From contig JAAAUF010001096.1 in NCBI GenBank assembly GCA_015499985.1, positions 1 through 12,407 of the forward strand: 12,407 bases of DNA, given 5' to 3'. The DNA is from Haplosporangium gracile. Its lineage: Eukaryota; Mortierellomycota; Mortierellomycetes; Mortierellales; Mortierellaceae. Of this stretch, positions 8,501 to 12,407 are shown one piece after another. A program made the position numbers and the translations under genes. A model generated the notes under the pieces. That model searched no databases and was not told the origin of the DNA. It saw only the letters and a program-made list of their open reading frames with translations. Each line of letters starts with the position of its first letter. Positions within the stretch are counted from its first letter, which is position 1.

Positions 8501-11500
8501 GTTTCTCATTGTTGTTGGTTTTAATCAGGAACCGACAGCGGATAACAGAGAGTACTTGGATGAGCACAAGGAGTCTAGCGCTGCGTTGTGTACACTCCCG
8601 GCCCACATGCGCCACATCACTCTGCCGAACACCAACTTCAAGCGGCGTCTCCGTGAGGTGCTCGAGATCTTGGATGCTCTGGGAATTGTGTCGCCTCTTA
8701 AGGGCCCCCCGAATGGTCAAGATCCCCTCAAGTACGCCCATAACCATCTCGTCCTCAACACTCAGTACGAACTGCACTTGAATGTCCGAGCTCCGCTTCA
8801 TTCCATTACTCCAGAGCTGATCGATGAGGACCTAGCTGGCCGCAAGACCTACGACGTGATGTCGCAGGGTGGCTGCAAAGAGTTTTGGACGGATCTTCAG
8901 GCCACTGCATCATCCATGAAGGTTCCGGACGAAAGCCTGGTCGCCAAGTCTTCCTTCAGACCATGGGCTGAGATCCGTTCGAACTTTTTACGTAACCTGT
9001 GCAATCGCCGGATCTGGGCGGATTCTCTCCGGGTGACTCCAATCCAGCGGGAGACGCTCATGAAATATGTCAACAAGACGACTCGATTTGTCCCTAACAT
9101 CAAGGACGCGAGGATGAGCACCATCATTAAGGAGACAGGACTTCCCATCGACCACATCGTCCAGTTCTACAAGGCGGTCGCGATGGCATGGTACAACGAC
9201 CCTCTCACCAGAGACAATAGTGGACGGACAAGACTGACGCGGTTGAGCAAGGTTGGAGCAGCTCCTGCGAACCTCAAGTCCAAAAACGACAGAGTGAGGA
9301 AGCCTGATCAGGAAGCGGAAGATTATGCTCTTGTGGAGGTGAGTAGGAAAGGCAAAGAGAAGGAGGTCATGCTGAGGGGCGATGCCACCCAGAACCTCAT
9401 GGGGCAGAAGGTGTCCACTATGGCAAAAGGTCTTGCTGTTTCTTTTTCGTCCGCCCGCTCGGTCAGCGACACCTCCACGCCGGAGAAGCTTAATGTTTTA
9501 GCATCGGACGCTACGGTCAATGACGAGTCCGTCAAGACCCCAGGAGGATATGCGGTCGGCCAAACCAAGAAACCACGCGCTGCAAGGGTGCCTTGGACAG
9601 ATACTGAGGACGACAAGATGTTGCTCGCGATGGCGATCACAAGATACATTTCAAGAGCTCTTAACCTTCGCTTCAGTTGGCATGGTGTCGCTCGCGCCCT
9701 GGACGGACATCGGACACCTGAGATCTGTCGCCATCGATATGACAAGCTGATGAAGGAGACTACACTCTCAAACCGTGTCGAAAGTTACATCGTCCAATTC
9801 GGTCAAGCCTTCCCGGAAATCTCTCAGCGGTTCTCTGTGGATCCCAACCTTCAGTTCTTTGACCCACGTCCCATCATGACCTACTTTCGACCTACTTTGG
9901 AGCCGCCTGCGTAAGTCACCTTTGGTGTTGAACCTTCACCGTACCTGTTGAATTATATCTTTTTCCTTCACTTCATCTAGCGTTTGTTTTTAATTCCCAC
10001 TTTTTTTTTAATTTCTGTTTTTAGCGGTTTCGAGGCTGCACAGTCTGATCCACTGCTTGCAGATCCAAAGGATATCGAAAAACTGTATCTTGTTCGTCAT
10101 TCAGAACCGTATTCCAAGCTGTACGTCGAGGATAGACTCCACGCTGAGATGTCCCTTCCTCGACGCATGGCAGTACTGACGCAGGTTCCCGCAACGTTGC
10201 GATCGAGCATCGAGAAGGAGCTGGATGAAGGGAGTGATGATTTGGGCAAGATCCGCAGTGTCGATGTTTCTTTGGAAAAACAAGGGGATCATCATGTTGT
10301 CACGGTCAAGATCCGAGAAGAACGACTGGCCCAGGAACACGTCATTCTCGGAGTGATCAAGGCCATTTACAGTATGCCTCCAGAAAAGCGAACCAAGGAG
10401 CTCACTCGCGCGATTTTGGAGTCGTTCCCGTACGACAGGTTGAAGGACACTTGCTCGCTGGCGAAGGACTGGAAGGTTTTGTCGAGTGTAAAATCGATGT
10501 CGTATCGAATCCCCGGTCAAAAAGTTCGGCGCGCAGAGCGGTTCACGCTGGTCATGGCAGGATCTGTTCCCAGGAAGATGACCCTTGCGGCAGCGGAAGT
10601 AGATGAGTATTTTCGCAAGGCCAAGGAGCGCCTCTTCCAGGTCGACGCCGGACCTTCTGACATGATGGTGCTTTTGAACGAAATCGCAATGGATGGGATG
10701 GAGGTTTCGATGAGACCGCCAAGCGATGAAACGGGGGCTACTGGAACAGATGATCATGGTGTGATCCTGCACTTTGATATACAGCTGAAGAGCAAAAGGG
10801 CTCCTTTTCTTACAGCGACTCGTGCAGCAATGACTGGACGCCGCAAGGATCAGGAGGGCACAACGGCATCGGGAGTAGATCCGCGAGGAGATGGCATCCA
10901 GTTGCTTATTACACAAAGTGGTTCTAGCACCGAAGATGTGGTGGATCCTTGGGCAGTGGCTCGGAAGTGGTCAGCTAGGGAACTGGCGGAAGTGATTGAA
11001 GCATGTCAAAGCAACGACACTGGCCGTTTGTACAAGATTGTCTATGACATTATCTCGTGCTCCGAGGGCTCTGGTATGCTCTTACAAGATATCAAGGTAA
11101 CTTACAATTGTAGAGTACATCTTGAATGTATGAGTGAGTGGACAAAAAGTTAACACTGTTTATTTATTTGTACTAACTATCTAGGACGCGGTGGTACAAG
11201 CAGAAGTCACTGCATCGGATCAGGAGTTGATGAGATGCATCCAAACGCTTGAAGGAGGAGACAAGGCGGTGTTGATGAAGGTCGGCATGGCTCAGCGCCG
11301 ATATGTTGTTTTTGGATGGCATCAGGCATGGACTGTTGACTACAGGACGGCGGTTGGGCGCGCTGGTCTTGGCGAGGAAGGGTTTAGCGCTGCAAAGGAC
11401 CCATCAGCTTGTCCTTGGAACTGCCTTGTGCCCCGCATGTGGAGGAGTCTCGATGGCGGTTTCGATAAGGCGACATTTGAGAAGGCTCTCCATGCTGTCC

Positions 11501-12207
11501 TGACCTACATTGTTGACCGCCCCGGTGTCTCCAAGGTACCTTTCATGGCCTTGATCATTTCCTTGATTTATATGCTTATTGATTCCATAATGTTGTTGCT
11601 TATTGTTTCGATTCCATGCGTGCAATTTCGATCTCGCGCGTTCAAAATACTGATCGGTGCTTCAAATCTTGCTGTTGCTGTATGTACTAATAATAATGAA
11701 TAGGGTGCGCTGTTGACATACTTCCACAAGATTGTGTTGGGTACAGAGATGGAAGAGTTGCTTGAGGAGCTGGAGGAACGAGGCGCAATTGAGGCACGAC
11801 ATGGGATCCAGCCCAAGGCATCGTCGCTGTTTTCCAAGAAGGGCATGTTTGTTCGATGCGACCGAGACACGATCGACGCTCGTAAGGTGACCAACTTGTT
11901 TCCTCAGCCATCATACTATCTGTACATTGACACGGCTCTTGTTGACGAGGCGATAAAGGGCAAGGCTCCGAGACGCCGTCGTCGACCACGCCAGGGACCT
12001 TCGGCAGGTGGACTCAGGGAGAGCATGGAGGGTGATTTGGACGAGTATGACGAGGAAGACGACGATGATGAGGAGAATGATGGAGATGGAGATGACGAGG
12101 AAGGATATGAAGACGAGAAGGAGGATGAGGAGGAAGAAGACGACGAGGAACTGGACGAAGATGAAGGAGAGGACGAACGGTTGAGCAAGAAGTTGCGATC
12201 GGGCTAG
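5567..12207 (+). CDS. TFC3: TFIIIC largest subunit (Tfc3/tau138, GTF3C1 family), nine exons, 1892 aa
   Basis: Nuclear subunit of TFIIIC that recognises the B block of tRNA-type internal promoters and helps recruit TFIIIB and RNA polymerase III. Exons: 5567-5621, 5746-5966, 6107-6724, 6843-6996, 7106-7245, 7347-9910, 10025-11096, 11185-11535, 11704-12207; 5679 nt in all. The N-terminus (VQNEIALDG, then CSWGRFWYLI) matches the family opening. A B-block winged helix is at about 155-215, with DIDPRS where yeast Tfc3 has a similar DPRS. A Ser/Thr-rich linker (467-544) precedes an extended winged helix (546-623). A SANT/Myb-like domain (1141-1202) has Trp1146 and Trp1174. A terminal winged-helix region spans about 1682-1750. 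The end has a basic cluster (1813-1820, likely nuclear signal) and an acidic tail (1836-1883). Longer than yeast Tfc3 (1160) and close to human GTF3C1 (about 2100). Confidence 0.93.
5622..11703 (+). other. Eight introns of the TFIIIC gene
   Basis: Introns: 5622-5745, 5967-6106, 6725-6842, 6997-7105, 7246-7346, 9911-10024, 11097-11184 and 11536-11703, lengths 88 to 168 nt, all GT-AG. Branch-like sites are clear in several: TACTAAC at 11171-11177, CTAAC about 16 nt before the acceptor of intron 2, and TACTAAT near the end of intron 8. The acceptor at 6105-6106 is forced, since an in-frame TAA (6089-6091) lies just upstream and earlier AGs give stops. Intron 8 is a multiple of three but carries a stop at its end. 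Confidence 0.88.
9577..9760 (+). other. SANT/Myb-like domain of the TFIIIC subunit
   Basis: Encodes about residues 1141-1202. VPWTDTEDDKM opens the first helix with a Trp and an acidic stretch, FSWHGVARAL carries the second Trp, and CRHRYDKL ends the recognition-type helix with Tyr in place of a third Trp. A similar segment occurs in plant and animal TFIIIC largest subunits. It follows a long basic, low-conservation linker. Confidence 0.6.
12034..12180 (+). repeat. GA-rich codon repeat encoding the acidic C-terminal tail
   Basis: About 49 codons, mostly GAG, GAA, GAC and GAT, forming a low-complexity acidic tail in the TFIIIC subunit. Reverse-strand frames here are serine-rich shadows. Such tracts change length easily by replication slippage. 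Confidence 0.85.
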
Positions 12208-12407
12208 AGAGTGTCAACCAGTCGGTCCGTCAGTGTCGCTATTTGATCATCTGCCGTGCATATTGATGGCTGTTCCCGCTTGTACATGTTCTCCTACTCC
12301 TACTTTGCGAACTAGGAAAAGACTTCTTAACAGTTTCTCTTGACAGTTCCTCTTGTACACTCCACAAAGAATAAAAAAAAAAAGCAGCGGAAGAACAAAA
12401 GTTTTTT
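12208..12407 (+). terminator. TFIIIC gene 3' UTR with AATAAA
   Basis: After the TAG at 12205-12207 there are 200 nt without coding signal. A canonical AATAAA at 12370-12375, directly followed by an A-run, is the likely poly(A) signal, giving a 3' UTR of roughly 180-190 nt. The window ends just after it. Confidence 0.6.

Noticed and set aside
11916..12188. Minus-strand serine-rich open frame
   Set aside because: It is the antisense shadow of the Asp/Glu codon repeat of the TFIIIC acidic tail.

Overview
The window reads as nuclear DNA of a filamentous, probably early-diverging fungus. It holds three spliced protein genes, each with short introns (84-168 nt), GTAAGT-like donors and TACTAAC/CTAAC-like branch sites. 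One gene is a Ygr210-type GTPase, a family that among eukaryotes is known only from fungi. Another is an NAD-dependent lactate dehydrogenase, which is typical of Mucoromycota such as Rhizopus or Mortierella. The phylum is inference; 'fungus' is well supported.

Layout. Positions 1-1490 are mostly non-coding and rich in microsatellites (GTGTAT/GTATGT hexamers, GT and GA dinucleotides). A weak candidate for the last exon of a minus-strand gene lies at 330-103. The lactate dehydrogenase gene (+) runs from 1491 to 2556 in two exons. It faces, tail to tail across 173 nt, the GTPase gene (-), which I reconstruct as ten exons from 5088 down to 2730 (433 aa). A 478-nt shared promoter region separates this from the divergent gene for the largest TFIIIC subunit (Tfc3/GTF3C1 type, +), nine exons from 5567 to 12207 (1892 aa), followed by its 3' UTR with an AATAAA.

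All splice junctions were chosen because they keep the frame, use GT-AG ends and join conserved motifs; none has been checked against transcripts. In all three models the exon lengths add up to whole codon numbers.

Working relations. The three genes are unlinked housekeeping functions: pyruvate/lactate redox balance, a translation-type Obg-family GTPase, and RNA polymerase III promoter recognition. The only plausible functional link is the divergent GTPase/TFIIIC promoter, which could co-regulate two components of the protein-synthesis machinery. I see no mobile element, CRISPR array, RNA gene or defence system, and no convincing undescribed system. The points worth a second look are the cysteine cluster and symmetric exons of the GTPase, an unusual A-tract 3' splice site, a small intronic tandem repeat and the unassigned minus-strand coding stretch.
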